DNA from: Chryseobacterium carnipullorum
Lineage (GTDB): Bacteria > Bacteroidota > Bacteroidia > Flavobacteriales > Weeksellaceae
Length of the DNA: 64,000 bases
Reading direction: 5' to 3'
NCBI RefSeq assembly: GCF_900142785.1
Contig: NZ_FRCD01000001.1
Location: 186,001 to 250,000, forward strand
A program made the translations under genes and the position numbers. Every line of letters starts with the position of its first letter. The stretch's first letter is position 1. The notes below the pieces were generated by a model. It was not told the origin of the DNA. It searched no databases and was given only the letters and a program-made list of their open reading frames with translations. Below, in pieces: positions 1-9,732 of the stretch.

Positions 1-1389
1 GATGAAGAAGCTGCAAAGCGTTGGGATATGCGTGATATCTGTACCTTCACCATTGACCCTAAAGATGCAAAAGATTTTGATGATGCGCTTTCCATAAGAA
101 AAATGGAAAACGGAAACTGGGAGATCGGGGTGCATATCGCGGACGTTTCTCACTACGTAGTTCCGGGAACGATGCTGGATGATGAAGCCTATAAAAGAGC
201 AACGTCGGTATACCTTGTAGACCGTGTGGTTCCAATGCTTCCGGAAGTTTTAAGTAACGATGTATGTTCTCTCCGCCCGAACGAAGATAAATATACTTTC
301 TCTGCCGTTTTTGAACTGAATGACAAAGCAGAAATTCAGAAACAATGGTTTGGAAGAACCGTGATTCATTCAGACCGAAGATTTACGTATGAAGAAGCTC
401 AGGAACGTATAGAAACTGGGCAGGGAGATCTTGCTGAAGAAATCAATACGTTGGATAGACTTGCGAAAATCATGCGTGATGAAAGAGTAAGAAATGGAGC
501 GATCACTTTCGACAGAAGTGAAGTAAGATTCAATCTGGATGAAAATAACTCGCCGATTGGAGTATACTTTAAGATCAGTAAAGATTCCAATCACCTGATC
601 GAAGAATTCATGCTTTTAGCCAATAAAAAAGTGTCTGAATTTGTATCATTGACCAGTAAAGGAACAGTAAGCAATAATACCTTTATTTACAGGGTTCACG
701 ACGATCCAAATCCTGCGAAACTGGAAGCATTAAGAGATTTTGTTTCTACTTTCGGATATAAAATGAACCTTGACAATACCAAGAAAGTAGCTGAATCATT
801 GAACAAGCTTCTTTTTGACGTCAAAGGAAAAGGAGAAGAAAATATGATCGAAACGCTCGCTATGAGAAGTATGAGCAAAGCCGTATATTCTACAGAACCT
901 ATCGGACACTACGGTTTAGGTTTTGAATACTACAGCCACTTCACCTCTCCTATCCGTCGTTATCCCGACCTTTTGGCCCACCGTCTTTTACAGCATTATC
1001 TTGATGGAGGTAAATCTCCAAGCAAACAGGAGCTTGAAGACAAAGCAAAACACTGCAGTGCAATGGAAAGACTGGCTGCTGATGCGGAACGAGACTCTAT
1101 TAAGTTCATGCAGGTGAAATTTATGGAAAAACACCTTGGAGAAACCTTTACCGGAGTTATTTCAGGTGTTGCAGAATTCGGTTTCTGGGTAGAAATACCT
1201 GAAAACGGTGCTGAAGGCTTGATCAAATTAAGAGATCTTGTGGATGATTCCTATTCTTACGATGCGAAAACCCATGCAGTGTATGGTCATAAAACCGGAA
1301 AAAGACATCAGTTAGGGGATCAGGTCCAGATCAAAGTAGTAAAGGCCAACCTTATTCAGAAACAGTTGGACTTTAAGATTGTTGATTAA
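1..1389 (+). CDS. rnr: Ribonuclease R, 3' part of gene (5' truncated by window edge)
   Basis: The reading frame is open from base 1, so the gene begins outside the window and 462 residues are visible of a family that usually exceeds 700. RNase R is a processive 3'-5' exoribonuclease that degrades structured RNA. The visible part holds the RNB catalytic core: the metal-binding acidic motif TIDPKDAKDFDDALS lies at visible residues 18-32, the RNB-family block HFTSPIRRYPDLLAHRLL lies near residue 320, and a C-terminal S1 domain follows (GVISGVAEFGFWVEI through to QIKVVKANL). The frame ends normally at TAA. The next gene begins 15 bases downstream. Family assignment is firm; the N-terminal cold-shock domains cannot be seen. 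Confidence 0.95.
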   Translation, partial: DEEAAKRWDMRDICTFTIDPKDAKDFDDALSIRKMENGNWEIGVHIADVSHYVVPGTMLDDEAYKRATSVYLVDRVVPMLPEVLSNDVCSLRPNEDKYTFSAVFELNDKAEIQKQWFGRTVIHSDRRFTYEEAQERIETGQGDLAEEINTLDRLAKIMRDERVRNGAITFDRSEVRFNLDENNSPIGVYFKISKDSNHLIEEFMLLANKKVSEFVSLTSKGTVSNNTFIYRVHDDPNPAKLEALRDFVSTFGYKMNLDNTKKVAESLNKLLFDVKGKGEENMIETLAMRSMSKAVYSTEPIGHYGLGFEYYSHFTSPIRRYPDLLAHRLLQHYLDGGKSPSKQELEDKAKHCSAMERLAADAERDSIKFMQVKFMEKHLGETFTGVISGVAEFGFWVEIPENGAEGLIKLRDLVDDSYSYDAKTHAVYGHKTGKRHQLGDQVQIKVVKANLIQKQLDFKIVD

Positions 1390-1404
1390 TTTCATAGAGA
1401 GCTT

Positions 1405-2808
1405 ATGAAAAGAGTACTTGAAATAGATAAGGAAGAATTTTCAGAAATTTTAGAGAAAACATTTTCAGAAATTGTCCATTTTTTTAATTCTCTGGATGAA
1501 ATATCTACCCAGCCAAATGTAAAACTGGAACATCAAAAACTTTCTTACGAAGGATGGGGATCAAAAAAAGTTTTAGAATATTTCCAACAAGCAGTAAAAC
1601 CAATTATTTCTGGTTCCAGTGGACCTAAATATTGGGGCTTTGTTACCGGTGGGGCAACGCCAGCAGCTTTAATTGGAGATTTTTTGGCAACTATTTATGA
1701 TCAAAATACACAGAGAATTAATCAGGGAGGAGATATTTCTGCCCTTTTGGAAGTAGAAACTGTTAAGATGTTGCTGGATTTCTTTAGCCTGCCGGATTCT
1801 TTTGAAGGAGGTTTTGTGACAGGCGCTACTATGTCAAACTTTACATGCCTTGCTACAGCCAGACAATGGGCAGGGCATCAAATAAATAAAAACTATGCAT
1901 TAGAAGGTGTTTCTACTGATGATTTTGTCATACTTTCCGCAGAACCTCATTCTTCAGTTGTCAAATGCCTGAGCATGTTAGGGATAGGGAGTAATAATAT
2001 TGTTTCTGTTAGGAAAAAAGATGAGACAAGAGAGGCAGTTGATGTTGAAGATTTAGAACAAAAACTAGAATTATATAAGGCCAAGCAAATCATTATTTCA
2101 ACCAGTGGAGGAACCGTAAATACGGTTGATTTTGATGATATGAAATCTATCAGCAGACTAAAAGAAAAATATAATTTCTGGTGGCATATCGATGCTGCTT
2201 TCGGTGGGTTTGCTAATATTCTGGATGAATACAAACATTTATTAGATGGTTGGGAAAATGCAGACAGTATTGCAGTAGATTGCCATAAATGGATGAACGT
2301 GCCATATGAAAATGCGGTTTATTTTATTAGAAAAGAACATAGTGTTTTGCAGATGCAGGTTTTTCAAAACTCCAATGCAGCCTATTTAGGAAACCCGGAA
2401 GATAATTTTTCCTATGGTAATTTTACGCCTGAGAATTCCAGGAGATTCAGAGCTTTGCCTACATGGTTTACCCTAAAAGCGTATGGAAAAGAAGGCTATC
2501 AAAATATAGTGAGAAATAATATACAGAATGCTCAAAAATTTTCAGTATTTGTAGAAAATCACCCTGCATTACAATTATTGTCAGAAACAAGATTAAATTG
2601 TGTATGTTTTTCATTGAAAGAAAATCCCGAGAAAAGTTCTAAATTATTGGATATCATTAATGAAAATGAGAAAATTTTTATGACTCCTACAAAGCTTAAT
2701 AATAAAGCGGGAATCAGGGCTGCATTTGTAAATTGGAGAACAAGCGATAAAGATTTAGACGTCGCTTTTACAGAAATACAATTTGCGCTTGATAAAATGG
2801 ATATTTAA
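1405..2808 (+). CDS. PLP-dependent group II decarboxylase-family protein
   Basis: The 467-residue protein belongs to the fold type I PLP enzymes of the glutamate/aromatic amino-acid decarboxylase family. HIDAAFGG carries the Asp that contacts the PLP pyridine, and DCHKWMN carries the predicted Schiff-base lysine at about residue 295. GGFVTGATMSNFTCL is the family's N-terminal phosphate-cup region. The substrate cannot be told from sequence; close bacterial relatives are often annotated simply as aspartate aminotransferase family or pyridoxal-dependent decarboxylase. It starts 15 bases after rnr, and the LysE-type exporter gene follows by 24 bases, so decarboxylase and exporter may be co-transcribed. 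That would fit amino-acid or amine handling, but this is inference. Confidence 0.85.
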   Translation: MKRVLEIDKEEFSEILEKTFSEIVHFFNSLDEISTQPNVKLEHQKLSYEGWGSKKVLEYFQQAVKPIISGSSGPKYWGFVTGGATPAALIGDFLATIYDQNTQRINQGGDISALLEVETVKMLLDFFSLPDSFEGGFVTGATMSNFTCLATARQWAGHQINKNYALEGVSTDDFVILSAEPHSSVVKCLSMLGIGSNNIVSVRKKDETREAVDVEDLEQKLELYKAKQIIISTSGGTVNTVDFDDMKSISRLKEKYNFWWHIDAAFGGFANILDEYKHLLDGWENADSIAVDCHKWMNVPYENAVYFIRKEHSVLQMQVFQNSNAAYLGNPEDNFSYGNFTPENSRRFRALPTWFTLKAYGKEGYQNIVRNNIQNAQKFSVFVENHPALQLLSETRLNCVCFSLKENPEKSSKLLDIINENEKIFMTPTKLNNKAGIRAAFVNWRTSDKDLDVAFTEIQFALDKMDI

Positions 2809-2832
2809 TACTATTATTCTTAAATTTAGAGC

Positions 2833-3519
2833 ATGTTTGAACTTGTACTTTCTGCCGTTGTCTTAGGATTTATGCTGAGCCTGGTTTTTATAGGACCAAT
2901 TTTTTTCCTGTTAATTGAAACCAGTTTTTCCAGAGGACCAAGACATGCCCTGGCATTGGATCTCGGAGTTATTACAGCAGATATATTATGCATTGTTGCT
3001 GCGTATTATGCCAGTGCAGATATTGTTACTTTAATAGATAAGCATCCCGGATTTTACAGGATTACTTCTATTCTTATATTTGTATACGGGATCGTGATGC
3101 TGGTGACCAAAACCAAAATGCATATGCCTGGTGAAGAAAGGATCATTGGCCAAAACTATTTTAAAACCTTTTTCAATGGTTTTTTCTTCAATCTTTTGAA
3201 TGTGGGAGTGATTCTCTTCTGGCTGGTGACGGTGATTTCCGTAAGAAACCAGTACCCAGATACCAGCAGTTTTATTCTTTATGTGGGGATTGTCATTGGC
3301 ACCTATCTGTGCATTGACCTGGCCAAAATATTCTTAGCAAAACAATTTCACGATAAACTTACCCAGAAACTCGCCAACAAGATCAGAAGGATTGTAGGCG
3401 GGATTCTTATTGTGTTCAGTTTCTTTATATTTCTGCAGAGCTTTAAAAAATTCAATCAGTTCGACAGACGTTTAGAAGAAGCTGAGAAAAAAGAAATCAA
3501 GTACCAAAAAACAGAATGA
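2833..3519 (+). CDS. LysE-family translocator
   Basis: A 228-residue inner-membrane protein with about six hydrophobic segments. The N-terminal stretch of small and hydrophobic residues with FIGPIFFLLIETSFSRGPRHA is characteristic of LysE/RhtB amino-acid exporters, followed by a loop, helices around residues 105-125 and 140-160, and a last helix near residue 190 before a charged cytoplasmic tail. Such proteins export amino acids or related small molecules by proton exchange; the substrate here is unknown. Its stop overlaps the start of the LD-carboxypeptidase gene by 4 bases (ATGA), which implies translational coupling. Confidence 0.85.
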   Translation: MFELVLSAVVLGFMLSLVFIGPIFFLLIETSFSRGPRHALALDLGVITADILCIVAAYYASADIVTLIDKHPGFYRITSILIFVYGIVMLVTKTKMHMPGEERIIGQNYFKTFFNGFFFNLLNVGVILFWLVTVISVRNQYPDTSSFILYVGIVIGTYLCIDLAKIFLAKQFHDKLTQKLANKIRRIVGGILIVFSFFIFLQSFKKFNQFDRRLEEAEKKEIKYQKTE

Positions 3520-4445
3520 AAAAAATAATCTTTCCAAAAGTTCTTAAAAAAGGAGCAAAAATAGCTGTTATCTCCCCTGCCGGAGCTGTAGATCCGTCTC
3601 AGCTTGAAAAGGGCATAGAAATGATCAAAAACAGAGGTTTTGAACCTATATTGGGCGAACATCTGTACACTAAATTTTCAAACGGATATAATTATGCCGG
3701 GACAGAACAGGAAAGATTAAAAGACATCAACTGGGCTTTAAATGATCAAGATATTTCAGCAGTCTGGGCTTCCAGAGGAGGTTACGGATGTCAGCATCTG
3801 GTTCAGCATCTCAAACTGAAAAACTTTACAGAAAACCCTAAATGGTATATCGGATACTCTGATAATACGGTGATACAAAGCTATTTACTGAAGAAAGGTT
3901 TTGCCACTATTCACGGACAAACTATCAAAACATCAAGTTTTGGAGTAACAGATGAAAGCTATGACCTGATCTTTGATGTTTTAAAAGGTAAAAGTCTTAA
4001 ATATGCTTTAAAATCTCATCAATTGAATACAACCGGAACTATTGAAGGTGAATTGGTTGGAGGTAATTTAGCTCTTATCTATGCCCTTTTAGGAACTAAA
4101 TATTCTTTCGATTTTAAGGACAAGATCTTATTCATTGAGGATATCGGGGAAAATTTCTATGCCCTGGACCGAATGATTATGAGCCTCGAATTAGCCGGAG
4201 TTTTTACTAAAATAAAAGGACTGATCATTGGTGGAATGACCAATATGGGCGATGAAAAGGAGAATAAAAGTTATGAAGAAAGTTTTGATGAATTTGCTTA
4301 TAAATTAATTTCAGACAGAATTTCAAAGTATAATTTCCCGACTGTTTTCGGATTTCCCAACGGCCATATTAAAGATAACAGACCTTTGATTATTGGTGGA
4401 AAAGTAACAGTCAAAGTTGAGGATAAAGTAAAAATTGAGTTTTAA
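3516..4445 (+). CDS. LD-carboxypeptidase, peptidase family S66
   Basis: A 309-residue homologue of LdcA/MccF-type serine peptidases. The pieces of the S66 Ser-Glu-His triad are visible: the nucleophile elbow GYSDNT (Ser near residue 128), the Glu in FIEDIGENFYALDRM (near residue 205), and the His in GFPNGHI (near residue 286). Family members trim the terminal D-alanine from murein tetrapeptides during cell-wall recycling, and some cleave microcin-type antibiotics. No signal peptide is visible, which suits cytoplasmic recycling. It overlaps the upstream exporter gene by 4 bases and is followed by yraN after about 50 bases. Confidence 0.9.
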   Translation: MKKIIFPKVLKKGAKIAVISPAGAVDPSQLEKGIEMIKNRGFEPILGEHLYTKFSNGYNYAGTEQERLKDINWALNDQDISAVWASRGGYGCQHLVQHLKLKNFTENPKWYIGYSDNTVIQSYLLKKGFATIHGQTIKTSSFGVTDESYDLIFDVLKGKSLKYALKSHQLNTTGTIEGELVGGNLALIYALLGTKYSFDFKDKILFIEDIGENFYALDRMIMSLELAGVFTKIKGLIIGGMTNMGDEKENKSYEESFDEFAYKLISDRISKYNFPTVFGFPNGHIKDNRPLIIGGKVTVKVEDKVKIEF

Positions 4446-4497
4446 TTGATGCCAATATCCTTTATTTAATCTGCTCTCAAATATTAAAACTAACGTG

Positions 4498-4869
4498 ATG
4501 GCAACTCATAATGATTTCGGTAAAATAGCAGAAGATCTTGCCGCAGAATATCTGCAGAAGAATGGTTATAAGGTGGTTAAGAGAAATTTTCGGTTTCAAA
4601 AGGCGGAGATTGATATCATTGCTGAAAAAGAAAACCTGATCATCATCGTTGAAGTAAAAGCGCGTTCTACAGATGCTTTTATATTGCCTCAGGAGGCGGT
4701 GACCAAAGCAAAAATCAGATCTGTTGTGTCAGCGGCCAACCACTATCTTGAAGAGTTTAACAGGAACAATGAAGTAAGGTTTGATATTATTTCTGTTCTT
4801 CCTGACGAAAGAAAGAACCTGATTATTGAACATATAACCGATGCTTTTGAAGCTTTAGACGCCAACTGA
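4498..4869 (+). CDS. YraN/UPF0102 family endonuclease-like protein
   Basis: A 123-residue protein of the UPF0102 family, which has a restriction-endonuclease-like (PD-(D/E)XK) fold. The conserved elements are GKIAEDLAAEYLQKNGYKVVKRNFR at the N-terminus, then AEIDIIAE and IIIVEVKARS, which supply the acidic and lysine residues of the nuclease-like site. The cellular role of the family is poorly defined; a link to recombination or repair has been proposed from the fold. I start it at the ATG at 4498; the GTG just before it at 4495 is less likely. Confidence 0.9.
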   Translation: MATHNDFGKIAEDLAAEYLQKNGYKVVKRNFRFQKAEIDIIAEKENLIIIVEVKARSTDAFILPQEAVTKAKIRSVVSAANHYLEEFNRNNEVRFDIISVLPDERKNLIIEHITDAFEALDAN

Positions 4870-4978
4870 TTATAATAGTTTAACAATCTGATCATATACT
4901 ATTCTAACAATGGTCAAATCCACGATCTGTCATTGTTACATTGATAAAGTGATACATTGCTACATTAATAAAGAAATT

Positions 4979-5728
4979 ATGAAAACAATACTCATTACCG
5001 GAGCCACTTCCGGAATAGGAAAATCTACGGCAGAGCTTCTTGCCAGACAGGGAAACAGAATCATCATCTGTGGAAGGAGAAACGAAGTTTTAGAATCAAT
5101 AAAAACTGAGCTTTCTCAATTTACCGAAATATTTAGTTTATTATTTGATGTAAGAAATCTTGCAGAAGTTGAAAATGCCATCAATTCACTTCCTGAACAA
5201 TGGAAAAATATTGATGTTTTAATCAATAACGCAGGGAATGCACACGGTTTGGAACCTCTTTCTTCCGGAAAGACAGATGATTGGGATTCCATGATCGATG
5301 GTAATGTAAAAGGCTTATTATACGTTTCTAAAATGGTTATCCCTTCCATGAAAGAGAGAAACGCAGGTCATATCGTAAACATTAGTTCAGTGGCAGCAAG
5401 ACAAACGTATGCCAATGGTGTGGTTTACTGTGCAACTAAAAAAGCAGTTGATGTGATTTCTGAAGGAATGCGTCTGGAACTTACCGAATTTGGAATTAAG
5501 GTGACCAATATCCAGCCGGGAGCAGTAGAAACAGATTTCTCTCTGGTAAGATTCAAAGGAGACAGTGAAAGGGCAGCTACGGTATATGCCGGATACGAAG
5601 CCTTAAAAGCAGAAGATATTGCGGATGCTATTGCCTATTGTGTAAACGCTCCTAAGCATGTCATGGTTTCAGATATGACGATTTATCCAAGCGCACAAAG
5701 CGAGCCCAGAACCATCTACCGGAAATAG
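4979..5728 (+). CDS. SDR-family NAD(P)-dependent oxidoreductase
   Basis: A 249-residue classical short-chain dehydrogenase/reductase. The nucleotide-binding TGATSGIG lies at residues 6-13, NNAG near residue 83, and the catalytic Ser and Tyr-x-x-x-Lys appear in the NISSVAARQ segment and in YCATKKAV. The fingerprint resembles YdfG-like NADP-dependent 3-hydroxy acid/serine dehydrogenases, though the substrate is not certain. The frame is open further upstream to 4910, but residues before 4979 look like translated intergenic sequence and the SDR fold begins at MKTILITGA, so I use that ATG. tsaB follows after about 90 bases. Confidence 0.9.
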   Translation: MKTILITGATSGIGKSTAELLARQGNRIIICGRRNEVLESIKTELSQFTEIFSLLFDVRNLAEVENAINSLPEQWKNIDVLINNAGNAHGLEPLSSGKTDDWDSMIDGNVKGLLYVSKMVIPSMKERNAGHIVNISSVAARQTYANGVVYCATKKAVDVISEGMRLELTEFGIKVTNIQPGAVETDFSLVRFKGDSERAATVYAGYEALKAEDIADAIAYCVNAPKHVMVSDMTIYPSAQSEPRTIYRK

Positions 5729-5814
5729 TCTCAAAATAAAGGCATAAATTTGCATAATATTCAAAAGCAATTTTGCCTTTTTGCAATTTGCCAATTAGCT
5801 TAAAAATTAGAGAG

Positions 5815-6495
5815 ATGAAAATTCTATACCTGGAAACCTCTTCCAAAAACTGTTCTGTAGCTATTTCAGACGACGAAAAGCTCCTATGTTTGTGCGAAGA
5901 AGTCTCCGAAAACTACAAACAGTCTGAAAGTCTTCACACCTATGTAGAATGGGCACTGGAAGGCGCAGGTCTGACCATGCAGGATATTGAGGCCGTTTCC
6001 TTGGGCAAAGGTCCGGGTTCTTATACCGGATTAAGAATAGGGGCAGCCTCCGCAAAAGGTTTCTGCTACGGACTGAAAATTCCGCTTATGGCAGTAAATT
6101 CTTTGGAAACGATGATAGAGCCTTTTTTAGGCAAAAACTACGATTATGTGGTGCCATTGATCGACGCAAGGAGAATGGAGGTTTATACGGCTGTTTATGA
6201 CGGCGAGACGGGTAAGGAGCTTTCACAGACCGAAGCGAAAATTTTAGATGAGACTTCTTTTGAAGAATTTAAAGATAAAAAAGTGATTTTTGTAGGCGAT
6301 GGTGCCAGGAAAGCTAAAGACATTCTCAATCTGCCCGATGCAGACTTTAAAGATGATGTCTACCCTTCTGCACAGTACCTTATCAAACGGACACTGGAAA
6401 AGACAGACCAAAAGGATTTTGAAGATATAGCCTACTTTGAACCCTTTTATCTCAAAGATTTTCACGGAGTAAAGAAAAAGAAAAGCGAAGATTAG
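5815..6495 (+). CDS. tsaB: tRNA threonylcarbamoyladenosine biosynthesis protein TsaB
   Basis: A 226-residue member of the ASKHA superfamily. Visible signatures are MKILYLETSSKNCSVAI at the N-terminus (the phosphate-1 strand and turn), the GKGPGSYTGLRIGAASAKG block near residues 64-82, and VPLIDARRMEVYTAVYD near residue 115. TsaB partners TsaD and TsaE in making the t6A base at position 37 of ANN-decoding tRNAs. The ATG at 5815 is chosen because the TsaB fold starts there; an in-frame extension to 5773 has no family similarity. The stop lies inside a hairpin terminator shared with the convergent porW gene. Confidence 0.95.
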   Translation: MKILYLETSSKNCSVAISDDEKLLCLCEEVSENYKQSESLHTYVEWALEGAGLTMQDIEAVSLGKGPGSYTGLRIGAASAKGFCYGLKIPLMAVNSLETMIEPFLGKNYDYVVPLIDARRMEVYTAVYDGETGKELSQTEAKILDETSFEEFKDKKVIFVGDGARKAKDILNLPDADFKDDVYPSAQYLIKRTLEKTDQKDFEDIAYFEPFYLKDFHGVKKKKSED

Positions 6496-6507
6496 ATCTT
6501 CGCTTTT
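6481..6507. terminator. Bidirectional hairpin terminator between tsaB and porW/sprE
   Basis: A perfect 11-bp stem, AAAAGCGAAGA pairing with TCTTCGCTTTT around a 5-base loop, followed by more T on the plus strand. The tsaB stop codon TAG lies in the loop. Because both arms carry A/T runs, it can serve tsaB (+) and the convergent gene ending at 6513 (-). Confidence 0.85.
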
Positions 6508-6512
6508 TTTAT

Positions 6513-9083
6513 TTATTTTGGCATTGATGGTACACCATCAGGAATTTTTTCTTTATCCTTTTTCAGTCTTTGTTTAGGATTTTTTGGCTCAGCAGTTCCC
6601 GTACCTTGAAGCGACTGTAAAAGCTGACTGTTGTTTTTATCAATTCCGGCAGGAACCTGAGGGATATTATTATCCTGGTTTTGTACTGGTTGTACAGGTG
6701 TTCCCGGTTGCTGCGGAAGAGAATTTCCTTTATTATCAGTGGCCTGGAAAGAAAGCTCACTCTTCAGATAGTTCAGCATTTCTTTGGCTTTAACACCTTC
6801 AGGAGTCTTGGCATAATTGAGAGCAATCTGCTCAAGCTGCAGGATCATCACCTCTTTTCCACTGGTTTTACCCGTATTAAAAGCATTCAGCAGATGAAAT
6901 TTCGGAATCAGGGCATCTTTTGGAAACTTTTTTATCGTTTGATCTATCACATCTCTGCTTTCTGCAAACTTTTCAGATTCATAAAGGGCATAGGCCTTTT
7001 TGTATTCATTTTCAACCTCTTCGGAAGATTTTACAAATGAAATATTTTTAGGGTTTCTTGCAAATTCAGCATAGGAAGTGTAAGGATAATCACTTAGAAG
7101 AATCTGCTTCGCTCTTTCTGACGCCTGGGGATTCTTCAGATAATTCATAGCAAAGATCTCATAAAGCGCCTGCAACATTACCTTTTCCTCCGGTTTTACG
7201 TCTACAAGGTCATATAAGGTCTTGGTGGCTAGCGGAGTATTCGTAAAATAATTCTGATACATTACTCCCAAACCTAAAGAAGCAGTATCCCTGTCTTTTT
7301 TCAGCTGACCCAGTTTTTCCTGATCTGTTGGGATCTGTTCGATATAGTAAGTAGGTTCAAAACGTCTTGGATTGGGTGCTGATGTCACTCCCAGAGCCTC
7401 ATTTTTCATATCTTCAATAGACGCCATCTTCTTGGAATAACGCCAGTTATCCGCTAATGCTCTTTCTCCCCAGATCTGCTTAAACGAGGAAGTTCCTTTG
7501 CTTATCGTCCCGGTATTGCTGAAATAAAAACCTTTTGTAGTGACTCCAAAATCTTCAAAAGAATTGGTATTATTCGCAAATATAGAATTCGCATTGTAGT
7601 CTCCGCCATCAAATCCTTTGCTCCTTTCTGCACGTCTTCTTTCCAGCTCTTCTTTTTCCTCTTTAGCTTTCAGTTTTGCAATATATTTTGTGAAAAAGTC
7701 AGTTTTCTGTGGGTCGCTCATCTTCGCCAAAGAAAGAATACTGTCATTCTTTTTGATCAGATAATAGTTTTTGGAGATCTTCTTGATGTATTCAGACTGG
7801 TCCTTCAAAAGGATCTTGGAAGGCTCATAGGTCATTACCGTAAGTGCTGAATCATAGTAAGTTCCGGCACCGATATAGTCGTTTTTTTCAAGATAGCTCT
7901 TCCCTATTTCGTAGTAGGTTAAACCTCTTACCTGCGGATCAGATACTTTTTCGAACAAAGATTTTTTAAAGAAATCCTGAGCTTCATCTTTCTTCCCTGC
8001 TTTATTGGCCATTAAACCTAAAGCATAGTAAAATTCATTCTTTCTGGAACCGTACGTTCCTTTTTTACTAATGCCTTCAAGGTAATTCTTAGCCCCGTTG
8101 TAATCCCCTTTTCCATTGAATGTCTTCGCAATAGCAATCTGGGATTTTACTTCAAATTCGAAATCATTAGCGTACTTATAGGCCTGCGTAAAGCTTTCTC
8201 TGGCTTTATCATTGTTACCCATATTTTCATACACCTGCCCTTTCAGATAGGATATTCTGCTCTTTAATTTTCGGTCAGAATTCAGTTCAAAAGCTCTGTC
8301 AAGCTCAGCAGCTGCTTCCTCCTTTTTTCCTGAATCCAAAAGAGCTTCAGAATAATAGATGCTCAGCAGTTTAGCATAACTTTTATTAATGTCTTCCCCT
8401 TGCAGTTTGGCAAAAGTTTCATTGGCTTTATGATAATCTTTGATCTGTGCATAAGCCACTCCCTGATATATTCTCGCCAACGGAAGTCTTTTATCCTCCT
8501 TCATGTGCGTGAAAACATAATTCAGGGCGTCCAGAGCCTGCACCGCCTTATTCTGATAAATTCTGGACTGTACCAGGATCATATAGGCATCGAAGATCTT
8601 TTTATTCTTTTCTTCACCGTTTCTGATCACAGAATACTTGGTGATGGCTTTCTGAGCCTTTGCTTCAGCAATTTCCAAAGTGGTTGCCCCTTTATTCTGA
8701 AGATCATCAGGCTTACTGGGATCCTCTCCATTGGACCCGGGCATTCCTGGTGGCATTCCCGGAGCTCCTCTTCCTGAAGATGGTCTGTTCACTTCCGCCA
8801 TCTTCATAGAGTTTTCGGCAAATGCAGCAGATTGTCCGAGATCACTGCCAAGCGGCTGATCCTCATAGGTAAGAATAGGAATATAAGGAGCATAGAAATT
8901 ATCCTTATGTCCTTTGTCTCTGCTCGTAAATTCACTGTTCAATGCATCTTTAGCATTAAAAAGGGTATTATAATAGGTGTTAAATCCTTTCATGAATTTT
9001 GATCGCTGTTCCGGCTTTTTTGTCTTGGTGACACAGGAAGCAACGAGACACATGATTAAAAGGAATAATATATTTTTTTTCAT
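6513..9083 (-). CDS. porW: Type IX secretion/gliding motility lipoprotein PorW/SprE, TPR-rich
   Basis: An 856-residue predicted lipoprotein. The N-terminus is a short hydrophobic signal ending in the lipobox VASC (Cys at residue 17), and the sequence continues with KFMKGFNTYYNTLFNAKDAL, typical of PorW (Porphyromonas) and SprE (Flavobacterium). The central region holds many tetratricopeptide-like helical repeats (about residues 180-480), then a low-complexity charged segment, more TPR-like helices (about 650-780) and a Pro/Gln-rich tail. PorW/SprE is an accessory protein of the type IX secretion system, thought to link the outer-membrane translocon to the PorLM motor. It matches the type IX substrates encoded at 49460-54958 and 58338-60191. 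Confidence 0.9.
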   Translation of the reverse strand: MKKNILFLLIMCLVASCVTKTKKPEQRSKFMKGFNTYYNTLFNAKDALNSEFTSRDKGHKDNFYAPYIPILTYEDQPLGSDLGQSAAFAENSMKMAEVNRPSSGRGAPGMPPGMPGSNGEDPSKPDDLQNKGATTLEIAEAKAQKAITKYSVIRNGEEKNKKIFDAYMILVQSRIYQNKAVQALDALNYVFTHMKEDKRLPLARIYQGVAYAQIKDYHKANETFAKLQGEDINKSYAKLLSIYYSEALLDSGKKEEAAAELDRAFELNSDRKLKSRISYLKGQVYENMGNNDKARESFTQAYKYANDFEFEVKSQIAIAKTFNGKGDYNGAKNYLEGISKKGTYGSRKNEFYYALGLMANKAGKKDEAQDFFKKSLFEKVSDPQVRGLTYYEIGKSYLEKNDYIGAGTYYDSALTVMTYEPSKILLKDQSEYIKKISKNYYLIKKNDSILSLAKMSDPQKTDFFTKYIAKLKAKEEKEELERRRAERSKGFDGGDYNANSIFANNTNSFEDFGVTTKGFYFSNTGTISKGTSSFKQIWGERALADNWRYSKKMASIEDMKNEALGVTSAPNPRRFEPTYYIEQIPTDQEKLGQLKKDRDTASLGLGVMYQNYFTNTPLATKTLYDLVDVKPEEKVMLQALYEIFAMNYLKNPQASERAKQILLSDYPYTSYAEFARNPKNISFVKSSEEVENEYKKAYALYESEKFAESRDVIDQTIKKFPKDALIPKFHLLNAFNTGKTSGKEVMILQLEQIALNYAKTPEGVKAKEMLNYLKSELSFQATDNKGNSLPQQPGTPVQPVQNQDNNIPQVPAGIDKNNSQLLQSLQGTGTAEPKNPKQRLKKDKEKIPDGVPSMPK

Positions 9084-9168
9084 TATTCAATATAACTCTC
9101 TTATCTGCTTTTTATTATAAGCAGTTGATGATTTTGTAAAAATAATAAAATTTTATAATGAATAATAT

Positions 9169-9723
9169 TTATATTTCATTCAAAATTTTGTAAACCAGGT
9201 GGGTAGGAAGTCCCATGATCGTATAAAAACTTCCGCTCATCTTTCTGATTTTTGCCATTCCCAGCCACTCCTGAATGCCATAGCTACCCGCTTTGTCGAA
9301 AGGTTTGTAATTTTGAATGTAATACGTTATCTCCTCATCTGTAATTTCATCCAACTCTACATCTGCCACATCAGTTTCTGTATAGGTTTTATCAACGGTT
9401 TTTATACTGATTCCCGTGTAGACCTGATGCGTTTTTCCGGAAAGCATGCGGAGCATCTGTCTGGCCTCGTTTTCATCTTTAGGTTTTCCAAGGATTTGTC
9501 CTTCTGCCGCTACCACGGTATCAGCCGTCAGTAAAACTTCTTCAGCAATGAGTGTTCTGAATGCTTTTGCTTTTAATTCAGACAGATAGGCTGCAGCCTC
9601 TTCTATTGTTATCGTTTCAGGAATAATCTCTTCACAATCTATTTTTACAACCTCAAAATCAAAACCTAAGCTGGTAAGCAGCTCTTTTCTTCTGGGTGAC
9701 TGGGACGCTAAAAGTAATTTCAT
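9169..9723 (-). CDS. maf: Maf-family nucleotide pyrophosphatase
   Basis: A 184-residue Maf/YhdE-type protein. ASQSPRRKELLTSLG at residues 6-20 is the phosphate-binding signature, TADTVV near residue 67 carries the catalytic Asp, and GKPKDENEARQMLRMLSGKTHQVYTG is the conserved central block. Maf proteins hydrolyse non-canonical or excess nucleoside triphosphates (dTTP/UTP in the YhdE subgroup) to monophosphates and are linked to septum control and nucleotide-pool hygiene. It lies 9 bases downstream of the KdsC-like gene on the same strand, in an order (DUF2520, HAD phosphatase, maf) that I recall as common in Bacteroidota. Confidence 0.92.
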   Translation of the reverse strand: MKLLLASQSPRRKELLTSLGFDFEVVKIDCEEIIPETITIEEAAAYLSELKAKAFRTLIAEEVLLTADTVVAAEGQILGKPKDENEARQMLRMLSGKTHQVYTGISIKTVDKTYTETDVADVELDEITDEEITYYIQNYKPFDKAGSYGIQEWLGMAKIRKMSGSFYTIMGLPTHLVYKILNEI

Positions 9724-9732
9724 GCTTTGAAT

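Noticed and set aside
4910-4978. N-terminal extension of the SDR protein
   Set aside because: The residues before MKTILITGA are low in similarity to any SDR start and repeat intergenic sequence.
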